Below, piece by piece: positions 37,430-45,034 of a stretch of DNA of 64,000 nucleotides. Position 1 is the first letter of the stretch; each line of letters opens with the position of its first letter. Below the pieces are notes generated by a model. It was not told the origin of the DNA. It did not search any database and was given only the letters and a program-made list of their open reading frames with translations. Origin of the DNA: Pseudoalteromonas sp. '520P1 No. 423' (GTDB lineage Bacteria > Pseudomonadota > Gammaproteobacteria > Enterobacterales > Alteromonadaceae); contig NZ_BBZB01000001.1 in assembly GCF_001269985.1 (NCBI RefSeq), positions 3,968,001-4,032,000 of the forward strand, read 5' to 3'. Made by a program: the position numbers and the translations under genes.

Positions 37430-37840
37430 TCAATTTAAAGCAAGTGGAAAAATTTCTGAGATAGATGATTTTAATTCACCTGTCATATCTCCGATAAAAC
37501 ATACTTTAGAATCAGCTGGCACTTTATTAAAAACAGCCTCTATCTGTTCTTGAATAGAACCATTCTCTACTTTAAGTTCTTCAGCATAATAATTATCTTG
37601 TTCAACTTCTACATGAGATAAAGCTTCAAAAGCGCCTAAACCTATAGGTGTAAAAACGATTTCATTATTTTCAACCACACCACCTGATAAGCAGCAATAT
37701 ACTTTTTTATCATCTACTTGTGTATGATATACATGAAACTGAATATCGCCCTCATGATCTAGTTTTAACATATCTAAAATTTTCTTATTTGTTTCTTGGC
37801 TTGCTGTTACATTAGTCAATAATTCACTATTAATTTGCAT
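37430..37840 (-). CDS. small acidic protein of unknown function
   Basis: From ATG 37840 (GGAGG four bases upstream, which selects this start over one seven codons earlier) the product has 136 residues, acidic, without signal peptide or membrane helix. A notable stretch is VYCCLSGGVVENNEIVFTPI with adjacent cysteines, followed by a Glu-rich region. I do not recognise the family. It is isolated between the LysR/oxygenase pair and a repeat-rich gap. Confidence 0.6.
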   Translation of the reverse strand: MQINSELLTNVTASQETNKKILDMLKLDHEGDIQFHVYHTQVDDKKVYCCLSGGVVENNEIVFTPIGLGAFEALSHVEVEQDNYYAEELKVENGSIQEQIEAVFNKVPADSKVCFIGDMTGELKSSISEIFPLALN

Positions 37841-37953
37841 ATTGCCTCCATTGAAGTTCAAAAATTTGTCATTTACTCACCTTAACAAATATCAAACAAG
37901 AAACATGCCAAAGATCAAAGTAGTGAAATGATCTAAAAAAGATCGCAGATACA

Positions 37954-37979
37954 AAAAAACCTGCCTAAGCAGGTTTTTT
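37954..37979. terminator. strong Rho-independent-type hairpin
   Basis: AAAAAACCTGC-CTAA-GCAGGTTTTTT is symmetric and could act in either direction. No gene ends immediately beside it on either strand, which makes its client unclear. Confidence 0.75.
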
Positions 37980-38078
37980 AGCAAAATAGCAACTGCCATT
38001 TATACGTAGGGTAAATCATTCATATCAGTTCTATTAAATAATTGACCAAATATAAATTAGGATAAATTTTCAAGAGTT

Positions 38079-38146
38079 AGGCGCTTGATTGAGCAATAGC
38101 CCGCTATTGGGATTGAAAGGAACGACGCTATTGTAGATTTAGACCA
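38079..38146. repeat. diverged intergenic repeat, copy A
   Basis: Begins AGGCGCTT and ends ACGACGCTATTGTAGATTTAGACCA in two pieces, matching copy B at both ends with many differences in the middle. Contains the inner hairpin GCAATAGC/GCTATTG. Confidence 0.4.
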
Positions 38147-38187
38147 TTTAGATTGATCATATATTTATTAAAATTGGTATTAGTACA

Positions 38188-38261
38188 AGGCGCTTTATTA
38201 CGACGTTTAATGTTTTCTTAAACGAGCAATAAAGCAACGCAGTAATTAAGAATTTAGACCA
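38188..38261. repeat. diverged intergenic repeat, copy B
   Basis: Begins AGGCGCTT and ends with AAGAATTTAGACCA, the same ends and spacing as copy A. GCTTTATTACG near the start is complementary to CGAGCAATAAAGC in the middle. Confidence 0.4.
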
Positions 38262-38335
38262 GCATAAAATAAACCATACCGCCCACTCACAACCTACCCA
38301 GTTGATAATCAACTAAAAAATAAAACCAACCAAGT

Positions 38336-38357
38336 GGGATACCCCACATTATACCCC
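38336..38357 (+). repeat. left copy of direct repeat (possible att-like site)
   Basis: GGGATACCCCACATTATACCCC. The core matches 42444-42464 in the same orientation with two mismatches over about 20 bases. Together the copies bracket the ECF-sigma/amidohydrolase patch of about 4.1 kb. Confidence 0.5.
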
Positions 38358-38582
38358 GACAGCTCAAGTAACTTAATTAAGCTTTTGAAAAATAATAAAA
38401 TAAAGTTTTTGTTAAAAACAAACATCGTGGTTCACCACTATTCCAATACGGATTCTAAAATTGTTACGACTCGTTGTCTGCATAGCAGACATAACGGACA
38501 TAGAGCCTTAAACCAATAAAATTACAAAATCTATGAAAAGAGAAAATTCAGGCACATACGACAATTTATATTCACCTTACTA

Positions 38583-39122
38583 TCAGTGCAATACCTGCGA
38601 TCCCTTGTAAGTTTTGTTGTCAATAATACTGGTATTAGAAATGATCCACCATCTGTCACCATCAAATAATAACTGAAAGTGATTTAGCCCGCTCATTAAG
38701 GGTTTTTCATCGGTGGTTTTTAACTTCACCTCAAAGCTACTGTATACATTGGCCATGTTGCCGTATTGAACAACCTTCTTTGCTGTTTCAAATTCATAAA
38801 ACCCTGTTTTGCCGTAAGCCGATTCGGTCTGAGCAATAATGGCTTCAATATCAGCCGCAATAATCCCTGAGAATTGTGACGATTGCATTGCAATCAACAT
38901 CTCTGCATTGTCAAAAAATAAGTCTCTAAAGCGGTCCCAGTTTCGTTTTTCATTTGGGCCTGCCGAAATGATGTTATACATTGCATCTATAATTGTTGCA
39001 GGACTTTTCCAGTCATTCGCATAAACGTCATTATCAGCTTCATTGGCAGTTACAATAGTGCTGGTAAATAGAGTAAATAAAAAGACGACCACTAAATTAT
39101 GTGTTTTCTTGAAATTAATCAT
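38583..39122 (-). CDS. secreted NTF2-like (SnoaL/DUF4440-type) protein
   Basis: The 179-residue protein has a signal peptide (about residues 1-26, ending TIVTA-NE) and an NTF2-like alpha+beta fold pattern: helical NIISAGPNEKRNWDRFRDLF, central AMANVYSSFEVK-like strands, and a terminal LLFDGDRWWIISNTSI. Function is unknown; such folds are used as enzymes or binding pockets. Its start overlaps the end of the upstream amidohydrolase gene by eight bases, so it is translationally coupled and probably works with it in the periplasm. Confidence 0.72.
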   Translation of the reverse strand: MINFKKTHNLVVVFLFTLFTSTIVTANEADNDVYANDWKSPATIIDAMYNIISAGPNEKRNWDRFRDLFFDNAEMLIAMQSSQFSGIIAADIEAIIAQTESAYGKTGFYEFETAKKVVQYGNMANVYSSFEVKLKTTDEKPLMSGLNHFQLLFDGDRWWIISNTSIIDNKTYKGSQVLH

Positions 39123-40575
39123 TCGCTTGCTCCTTGCTTGTTAATACATATTCAGGTTGACTTAATTTTGCATCAATCAAGTTGCCTGCGAGAAACACTT
39201 GAGTAATTGTTTTTGTATTAGCAATATTTTCCAACGGATTATTTTTAAGGAATATAACATTAGCGACTTTGCCTTGCTCGATAGAGCCGTGTTGATCAGA
39301 GATATTTAGTTGTTTAGCAGCATTGATAGTTGCCATTTTTAAGATGTCACTATTTGGAATGCCAGCATCTGCAAATATTTGCATTTCCTGATGCACACTA
39401 AAGCCTGGGATCACCCAAGGGTTACCTAAGTCTGTACCAATGGTAAGCGGTACTCCTTCTTTGTGTAAACGATTTACAAAACGCAGTACTTTTGGCCACA
39501 CTTTTTTAGCGCGGCTGAAATCTTGCTCTTTCCAACCTATGTTAAATGTGAAAAATGATTGCCAATTATTGAGTAACTCTGGGTGAACGTATTCAAGGTT
39601 TGGGTGTGCGATAACTTGTTGGCTATCACCGTAAAAACTATTTTTAAACGCGATTAATGTCGGATCAATATGAACCTTGTTCTCACGTAAAGCTTGATAA
39701 AGTTCAAGCATAGGTTTTGAGTTTAAATCAGCATGTTCATACCACTCAAAATGAGCGAAAGGACCAGGGCGACTGTTTTTCTGATATTCCTCTTTTGCTT
39801 CATTACTGAGTAATTTAGATGAAACCGGCATAGCATGAACTATCCCGTCTATTTGCCAGTTTGCAGCGTCTGTCCAGCTCACTTCTTCTAGGTGACCAAT
39901 AACTTGCATGTCGAGTGTATGGCCAATGTTTATAGCATCCCGAATTTGTTGGTCAGTTAAGCCAGCGTAAAGCTTAATAATATCTATACCCGCAGCCTTT
40001 TGTTGCTCAATTGCTGTTTGCAGTGACATATTTTTATTGATATCAACGGTTAAACCTTCAAAGGCTCCTTGATTAATAATTTCACCAGCAATTATCGCCT
40101 CTGGACCAATAAGGTTTCCAGTCGCTAAGTTGCTTTTGTATCGAAGGTTATGTTCACTACTACCACCTGGGTTTCTAATGAAGGTAACCCCCCAACGCAG
40201 TAACTCCCTCGCATTCCATTCAGATATTGCATCACTACTATTTGCATTAATGGCTAGCTTTCCACGTGTTTTTTTAAAGGTCACTTCGCCTAGTGAGATA
40301 TGAGCGTGAGTATCAATAAGACCAGGAAGAACGTACTGCCCCTGAGCATCAATAGTATCAAGTTGTGAATATTGCTTTGGCAACTCTCGGCCAACATACT
40401 CAATAGTGTCACCATTGAGCACTAAAAAATTGTTTTCGAGAATTACGCCTTTGTTCACATCAACGATATTGGCATTACTAAAAGATTTAACAGGGTTATT
40501 CGGTGTTTGATTGGCAAATGCTGTGTATGAAGAACATAGACATATTGCAGTCGTAATAATTTTAAAGATGTTCAT
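39115..40575 (-). CDS. secreted metal-dependent amidohydrolase
   Basis: From ATG 40575 (GGAG about seven bases upstream) the 486-residue product has a signal peptide (about 1-22, TAFA-NQ) and a complete amidohydrolase barrel: metal ligands in LPGLIDTHAHISLGE, lysine region IDIIKLYAG, VIGHLEEVSW, GIVHAMP, and LTIGTDLGNPW, then the return of the beta sandwich (GSIEQGKVANVIFLKNNPLE). It resembles the imidazolonepropionase/Xaa-Pro dipeptidase-like secreted hydrolases. The substrate is unknown. It lies downstream of an ECF sigma factor and a membrane protein on the same strand and is coupled to an NTF2-like gene. Confidence 0.88.
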   Translation of the reverse strand: MNIFKIITTAICLCSSYTAFANQTPNNPVKSFSNANIVDVNKGVILENNFLVLNGDTIEYVGRELPKQYSQLDTIDAQGQYVLPGLIDTHAHISLGEVTFKKTRGKLAINANSSDAISEWNARELLRWGVTFIRNPGGSSEHNLRYKSNLATGNLIGPEAIIAGEIINQGAFEGLTVDINKNMSLQTAIEQQKAAGIDIIKLYAGLTDQQIRDAINIGHTLDMQVIGHLEEVSWTDAANWQIDGIVHAMPVSSKLLSNEAKEEYQKNSRPGPFAHFEWYEHADLNSKPMLELYQALRENKVHIDPTLIAFKNSFYGDSQQVIAHPNLEYVHPELLNNWQSFFTFNIGWKEQDFSRAKKVWPKVLRFVNRLHKEGVPLTIGTDLGNPWVIPGFSVHQEMQIFADAGIPNSDILKMATINAAKQLNISDQHGSIEQGKVANVIFLKNNPLENIANTKTITQVFLAGNLIDAKLSQPEYVLTSKEQAND

Positions 40576-40654
40576 AAAAACTCCACAAATTAACTTCAAT
40601 TTAAATTCAAACTAACAGTGGAGTATTTAAAAAAAACCTTACAATTTATTAATT

Positions 40655-41212
40655 TTATTTTAATTTAGATAAAAAATTGTTGTGCTTTTTGATTTGATTA
40701 ATATTAAAGAACCATACGAGCATTAACCAAATGATGCCAAATAAATAACGTGCGGCGAGGTCACTTATCTGACTTCCAATATATAAATACTCATAGGTAA
40801 AAGAAGTTATGACCGCTCCAGAAAAAATAGCAATAAGGTATTTAGTATACTTTGCTCGTCGTAGCGCTTCGAGACTCATACGCTCTTCAAATTCAATGCA
40901 TTCACTTGTCGAGTTTTTAATCATTTGGTAGCCTTTAAATCGGCTTTTTGACATGAGTATGAAGGTGAGTACACCGACGAATAGCGCAAAGGTAAGACCC
41001 ACTTTTAAATGAATAGCCCAAGACTCGTTAAATGCCATTATTAAAAACCAAGCAACCGCAAAAATAATACCTAATTCAACTGTCGTTACGGCGAATAAAC
41101 TCAGTCGCTTTTTAATGAGCCGTTTTTTTATTTGCTCTTTTGTGAATTTGCTTGGGGTATTTTGAGCTTGCCAAGCTGCCGATAAAGACTCTATATCGAA
41201 ATCATCGCTCAT
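40655..41212 (-). CDS. four-helix membrane protein, candidate anti-sigma factor
   Basis: The 185-residue product begins with a short cytoplasmic region (DFDIESLSAAWQAQNTPSKF) and contains four predicted membrane helices in two pairs (about 40-62, 70-88, 127-147, 153-172) separated by a charged loop. Its position 29 bases after an ECF sigma gene is where anti-sigma factors lie, and the N-terminal WQAQ-type segment recalls the cytoplasmic part of some multispan anti-sigma-like proteins. No zinc anti-sigma motif is present. Anti-sigma function is inference from context. Confidence 0.55.
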   Translation of the reverse strand: MSDDFDIESLSAAWQAQNTPSKFTKEQIKKRLIKKRLSLFAVTTVELGIIFAVAWFLIMAFNESWAIHLKVGLTFALFVGVLTFILMSKSRFKGYQMIKNSTSECIEFEERMSLEALRRAKYTKYLIAIFSGAVITSFTYEYLYIGSQISDLAARYLFGIIWLMLVWFFNINQIKKHNNFLSKLK

Positions 41213-41241
41213 AATTTCTCTTCCCGTATATAAATTGATAA

Positions 41242-41721
41242 CTAATCATTAGACATTAATTGCGCTAAAGATTTTTTTGTTCTGGTGATTTTGACCGCTA
41301 TATTGTTTTCACTCATCCCGACGATCTCCGCGATGTCTTGCTGTTTAACACCGTCTAGATATAGCGTAATTATTTGTCGCTGGATTAAAGGTAACTGCCA
41401 AATGGCGCTCATCAAACGGTCTAACTGCTGATCATTAGCGAGCCCTTTTTCTAAAGATGAAGCAACTGGAATGTCATAATCTTCACTCGTTGTTTTCACC
41501 TGTTTTACCTGCTTTTTTATATGACCCACGCCAACATTATGCGAAATTTTATACATGAATGTTTCTACTGAACTGTCACCACGGAAACTATTCAACGACT
41601 GCCATATTGCCATAGCCATTTCTTGCACAAGCTCTTGCTGTAATTGAGGAATAGCTTCATAAGTTGAAGCTATTCTGGAAAGGCGCGGCCAAAACGCCTC
41701 AAGCAATTTATCTTTATTCAT
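41242..41721 (-). CDS. ECF-type RNA polymerase sigma factor
   Basis: The 159-residue protein has sigma region 2 (about 15-80, QELVQEMAMAIWQSLNSFRG, then VETFMYKISHNVGVGHIKK) and region 4 (about 102-155, LPLIQRQIITLYLDGVKQQD and IAEIVGMSENNIAVKITRTK), with no region 1 or 3. It should direct polymerase to a small regulon, probably including its own operon. It is the first gene of the set sigma, membrane protein, amidohydrolase, NTF2-like protein. Confidence 0.92.
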   Translation of the reverse strand: MNKDKLLEAFWPRLSRIASTYEAIPQLQQELVQEMAMAIWQSLNSFRGDSSVETFMYKISHNVGVGHIKKQVKQVKTTSEDYDIPVASSLEKGLANDQQLDRLMSAIWQLPLIQRQIITLYLDGVKQQDIAEIVGMSENNIAVKITRTKKSLAQLMSND

Positions 41722-41821
41722 ATTTAATTTTCATATAGTACTCCACTAGCCACTAATTCCTAATAGCTATCATTTCGGATGAAGTATTAACGGAGATACA
41801 AGTGATTAAGTGGTAAGAGCC

Positions 41822-41959
41822 TTAGATTATGGTCTCTTTTGCGACATAGAGAATAGCAGCAACTGCAATTATTATCTCCAAAGCAACATAAACTAACCCT
41901 ACTTTTAAGATACGTTGAGACAACTTACTTTGTTTAATCTTATTTAATACTTGGTTCAT
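41822..41959 (-). CDS. small single-pass membrane protein (45 residues)
   Basis: A short frame starts at ATG 41959 with AGGG eight bases upstream and encodes MNQVLNKIKQSKLSQRILKV, then a hydrophobic helix (about residues 20-40: GLVYVALEIIIAVAAILYVA) and KETII. The basic N-terminus and single helix suggest an inner-membrane peptide. It is upstream of the ECF sigma operon in the same direction, with about 100 bases between. Function is unknown. Confidence 0.6.
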   Translation of the reverse strand: MNQVLNKIKQSKLSQRILKVGLVYVALEIIIAVAAILYVAKETII

Positions 41960-42301
41960 TATAATACCCTATTATTTTATGATTCTTTTACTAAGTAGTC
42001 ATTAAGTAAAAATCCTTACAGTTTTTTTTATATATTTCTAAATTGAATTTATTGCATGTATCAAGATTGGAGTAAGGTTGCCTTTCGAGGTTAATTGCAA
42101 TGTGTTTGTTTTGAAGGGGAGATAAAAAGTAGTAATGACCAACAAACACTGCCTTAATGCTTCAGCTAAAAAATTCTAACTTTCTGCTCAGTACTATATT
42201 TATTCCAAAGCCTTCAATCATGGCTACACTATTTTGTATTAAGGGTAGCGCTTCATTCACCATTTGAAGCCAAGGCTTATAACAAACATTTCAAAACCAA
42301 T

Positions 42302-42332
42302 AAAAAAGCCTGAATATCACTATTCAGGCTTT
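42302..42332 (-). terminator. hairpin resembling the groEL terminator
   Basis: AAAAAAGCCTGAATA-TCAC-TATTCAGGCTTT. The stem shares GCCTGAA/TTCAGGC with the groEL terminator at 47811-47836. It lies about 50 bases beyond a groEL-like GGMM-stop remnant. Confidence 0.6.
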
Positions 42333-42443
42333 CCGTTTAAATGGTTAGAGCTACAGTAATAGATTTAAAATCTATCACATCATGCCGCCAATATAGAAGT
42401 TAACTGTTTGTTTTTACGTAAATAGATACATGGGATAAATCAA

Positions 42444-42464
42444 TGGTACCCCACTTTATACCCC
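42444..42464 (+). repeat. right copy of direct repeat (possible att-like site)
   Basis: TGGTACCCCACTTTATACCCC, same orientation as the copy at 38336-38357. Such TGGGGTATA-N-GTGGGGTA boxes (minus-strand reading) resemble boundaries of integrase-borne islands, though no integrase remains here. Confidence 0.5.
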
Positions 42465-42596
42465 ACGAATTCAATACAAAACCTAACATATTGAATACTT
42501 TAATAAAAATTACAACCCTATAGATACTTAACTGACTTGTAGAATTCTATTTTTTATAGTAATTAACAACTATAGAATATTCACACCATTACTACA

Positions 42597-44882
42597 TTAG
42601 AATGAATATGTAATTTTAGCTCCGGCCTCTCTTGGCGCACCAAGTATTACACCCGGCGTACCATCTGATGATGTAATATTATTGTTTGTAGCGTATAACT
42701 CATCAGTAAGGTTTCGAACATAAACTTCTAATTTCACTTTATCGAATTCATACCCACCATTGAAATTCACCAAGGTATAACTATCCAATTCACGAGTATT
42801 ATCTACGTTAGAGTATGAATCACCCGTGTAGCTAACATTAACATTGCCAAAAAAGCCATTATCATCTGCATAGCGTAGTCCAATAACACCTGTTTCTTTA
42901 GGTGCAAAGCTAAAATCATTGCCACTATAATCTTCTGAGCCATCGGGAGATACAAAGTTATCATACTCTGTATGTGAAATAGCCAAGCCGGTATATAAAT
43001 CAAAGTTATTGCTTATTTCGTAAGAAAAGCTAACTTCAGCTCCTGATAAATTAGATTCACCCGCATTAACTGTCATTGTAAATGCGTCATTAGTCGTACC
43101 AGGCTCCGTGATAGCAACTTGTTGATCCGTCCAGTTGCTATAGTAAACATTAGCATTAAACACGCCTTTACCATCTAAAATAACTGCGCGAAGTGATGCT
43201 TCATAGTTCCACAGTTCTTCTGCATCAAAGTTATTGATACCATTTAATAGTGTAAGCTCTGAGCCGCCAGAACGATAACTTTTCTTAACAAAAAAGCTGG
43301 TTGATACATCATCATTCCATTTATACGTTATGCCAGCATGAGGAAGTAAATTACTAAAATCTTCTGTTTTAGCTGTTTCTGGTACTTCCGTCACTAACCC
43401 AGTTAACTGAGAGTTAATTAAAAAGATAACTTGATCAATGGTAACGCCACCTAAATCAACACCGCCAAATGTCCCGCCCATTTGTGGCAAAGCATAAGTA
43501 CTATCAGTGATTGAAGCAGTTAAATATTCTTGTTTTTCATTATCGTAACGAAGACCTGCATTTACTATCCAATTTTCATTTAAATCGAATTCCCATTCAG
43601 AAAAGATTGCCCAAGTCGATGTGTCTACATTAGTTTTTCCTGAGTTAATGGTCGGGAAAAATGGCTCATAAAGGGCAATAGGCAATACAGCATTTGTTGT
43701 TAGGACTGCACCTAACCCTGGCATAAATTCATCAAATAAAACGGGCAAATTATAATTAATCGTATTTGTTTGACTACGCTTGGCTTCAATACCCGAAAAA
43801 TACACACCTGAACTACCTCGAATACCCTCACTTTCGTAATTAAAGCGAAACTCTTGCGACCAGTTATTGTCTTCACTCTGGCGATTAATCAAACCGCCAC
43901 CGCTTTCTACAGGCGTTGCCGTATTATCCGCGTCGTTAAAACGCACGCGCTCGCCTTTCTGATAGGCAGAAATACTTTTCAAGTACCAATTATCATTAAT
44001 ATCATAGTCAATATTGAGTGAGAATAAATCTGCGTCTGTATTGAAAGTGGAATCAGCGTCTGCAGGCGTGACACGATCTTCTTTATCATATCCATCAACA
44101 AGATAGGTAACAGCCCGACCATATTCACTTTCAATACGTTGATAAGAGAATACAGATTTAAAATTGTCGCTCGGTTGATATAACCACTTCACACGATATA
44201 CATTATTATTTGCGTGAGCGTAATCGTCTTCATCACGGGTAATATTAGTCACATAACCGTCAGATTCATTTTGCTCTACCGCAAAACGAATAGCAGAAAC
44301 ATCGTCAACTAAATTGAAGTTAGCAACACCTTTAATTTCTTGTCGACCATATTCACCAAAGCCTAAACGAACCTTTCCTTCATTTTCAAATGTAGGATCT
44401 ACTGTATTAACCACAACAGCTCCAGCTAAGGCATTACGACCAAGATTAGTTGACTGAGGACCACGAAGTACTTCTACTTGATTAACATCCCAAAGCTGAC
44501 CCGCCGCTTCACTTTTTACCCAACCTGAAAGCGTTACTCCATCAATCACCGTTGATGCTAAGTCGCCACGGTTTGGCAGAGAAGCACTATCGCTATTTCT
44601 GACGCCTCGAATACGAAAACCAAACTTGTTGCCACTAACACCCGGAGTCTGTAAGAAAACATCGGTCAAATCAGCCAAGTTACGCTCTTCTAGAGATGCT
44701 TCAGTGAAAACAACCACACTTTCTTTAGTTTCTTGTAGTGTGTTAGCTATTTTTTGCCCAGTTACGACAATTCGCTCTATACCTTTTTGTTCTTTTTTTT
44801 CTGTACTCATTTGTTCTGCCGAAGCAGAAAAACATGCAAGGCTTACAGCAATTGCCAAGCCACTTTTAGCAAAAATTTTCAT
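42597..44882 (-). CDS. TonB-dependent outer-membrane receptor
   Basis: The 761-residue protein has a signal peptide (about 1-22, CFSASA-EQ), a TonB box-like GIERIVVTGQ, a plug domain (about 45-155, VVFTEASLEERNLADLTDV, then QVEVLRGPQSTNLGRNALAG), and a 22-strand barrel ending in the C-terminal phenylalanine (KITYSF) that targets the BAM complex. It imports a ferric siderophore or another scarce ligand across the outer membrane using TonB energy. Its genes upstream on the same strand (PepSY protein and two small membrane proteins) point to iron. The ligand cannot be read from sequence. Confidence 0.93.
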   Translation of the reverse strand: MKIFAKSGLAIAVSLACFSASAEQMSTEKKEQKGIERIVVTGQKIANTLQETKESVVVFTEASLEERNLADLTDVFLQTPGVSGNKFGFRIRGVRNSDSASLPNRGDLASTVIDGVTLSGWVKSEAAGQLWDVNQVEVLRGPQSTNLGRNALAGAVVVNTVDPTFENEGKVRLGFGEYGRQEIKGVANFNLVDDVSAIRFAVEQNESDGYVTNITRDEDDYAHANNNVYRVKWLYQPSDNFKSVFSYQRIESEYGRAVTYLVDGYDKEDRVTPADADSTFNTDADLFSLNIDYDINDNWYLKSISAYQKGERVRFNDADNTATPVESGGGLINRQSEDNNWSQEFRFNYESEGIRGSSGVYFSGIEAKRSQTNTINYNLPVLFDEFMPGLGAVLTTNAVLPIALYEPFFPTINSGKTNVDTSTWAIFSEWEFDLNENWIVNAGLRYDNEKQEYLTASITDSTYALPQMGGTFGGVDLGGVTIDQVIFLINSQLTGLVTEVPETAKTEDFSNLLPHAGITYKWNDDVSTSFFVKKSYRSGGSELTLLNGINNFDAEELWNYEASLRAVILDGKGVFNANVYYSNWTDQQVAITEPGTTNDAFTMTVNAGESNLSGAEVSFSYEISNNFDLYTGLAISHTEYDNFVSPDGSEDYSGNDFSFAPKETGVIGLRYADDNGFFGNVNVSYTGDSYSNVDNTRELDSYTLVNFNGGYEFDKVKLEVYVRNLTDELYATNNNITSSDGTPGVILGAPREAGAKITYSF

Positions 44883-45034
44883 TGTTATATTCTCTTAAGT
44901 TTTATGTTTGTTAAATTTAATTATTCAGTTAAATAATCGTTACTCGCCGATAGGTAAATCAAGGTAAGGATTTGTTTATTTGGGTAATGCTATTTATATA
45001 AAGAAAGGATTAGTCATCGTTGCTTAAATCCGCC

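Larger units (their letters stand above)
37862..38582. other. 720-base gap with terminator, diverged repeats and a direct-repeat boundary
   Basis: No convincing gene is seen. The gap holds a strong hairpin (37954-37979), the 13-mer ATATAAATTAGGA shared with 12376-12388, two diverged copies of a roughly 70-base repeat (38079-38146 and 38188-38261), and a GC-rich box at 38336-38357 that recurs near 42444. A 61-codon open frame at 38334-38519 overlaps the box, has no ribosome-binding site and resembles nothing I know. Confidence 0.6.
41960..42596. other. gap between small membrane gene and TonB receptor
   Basis: About 640 bases with no gene. It contains a hairpin at 42302-42332, a short stretch reading IGGMM-stop on the minus strand (about 42382-42396) that resembles a groEL end, and the right copy of the direct repeat at 42444-42464. 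The remainder is AT-rich and featureless. Confidence 0.6.

Noticed and set aside
38273..38292. Second groEL-tail-like segment (CATACCGCCCA) left of the direct repeat
   Set aside because: The match is only about 12 bases and does not continue into a GGM repeat or stop codon.
38470..38500. Short palindrome GTCTGC/GCAGAC as an operator or attachment core
   Set aside because: Six-base arms occur often by chance and nothing nearby supports a role.
38334..38519. 61-codon open frame with GYPTLYPDSSSN start
   Set aside because: It overlaps the GC-rich direct repeat, has no ribosome-binding site, and shows no domain-like pattern; treated as chance.
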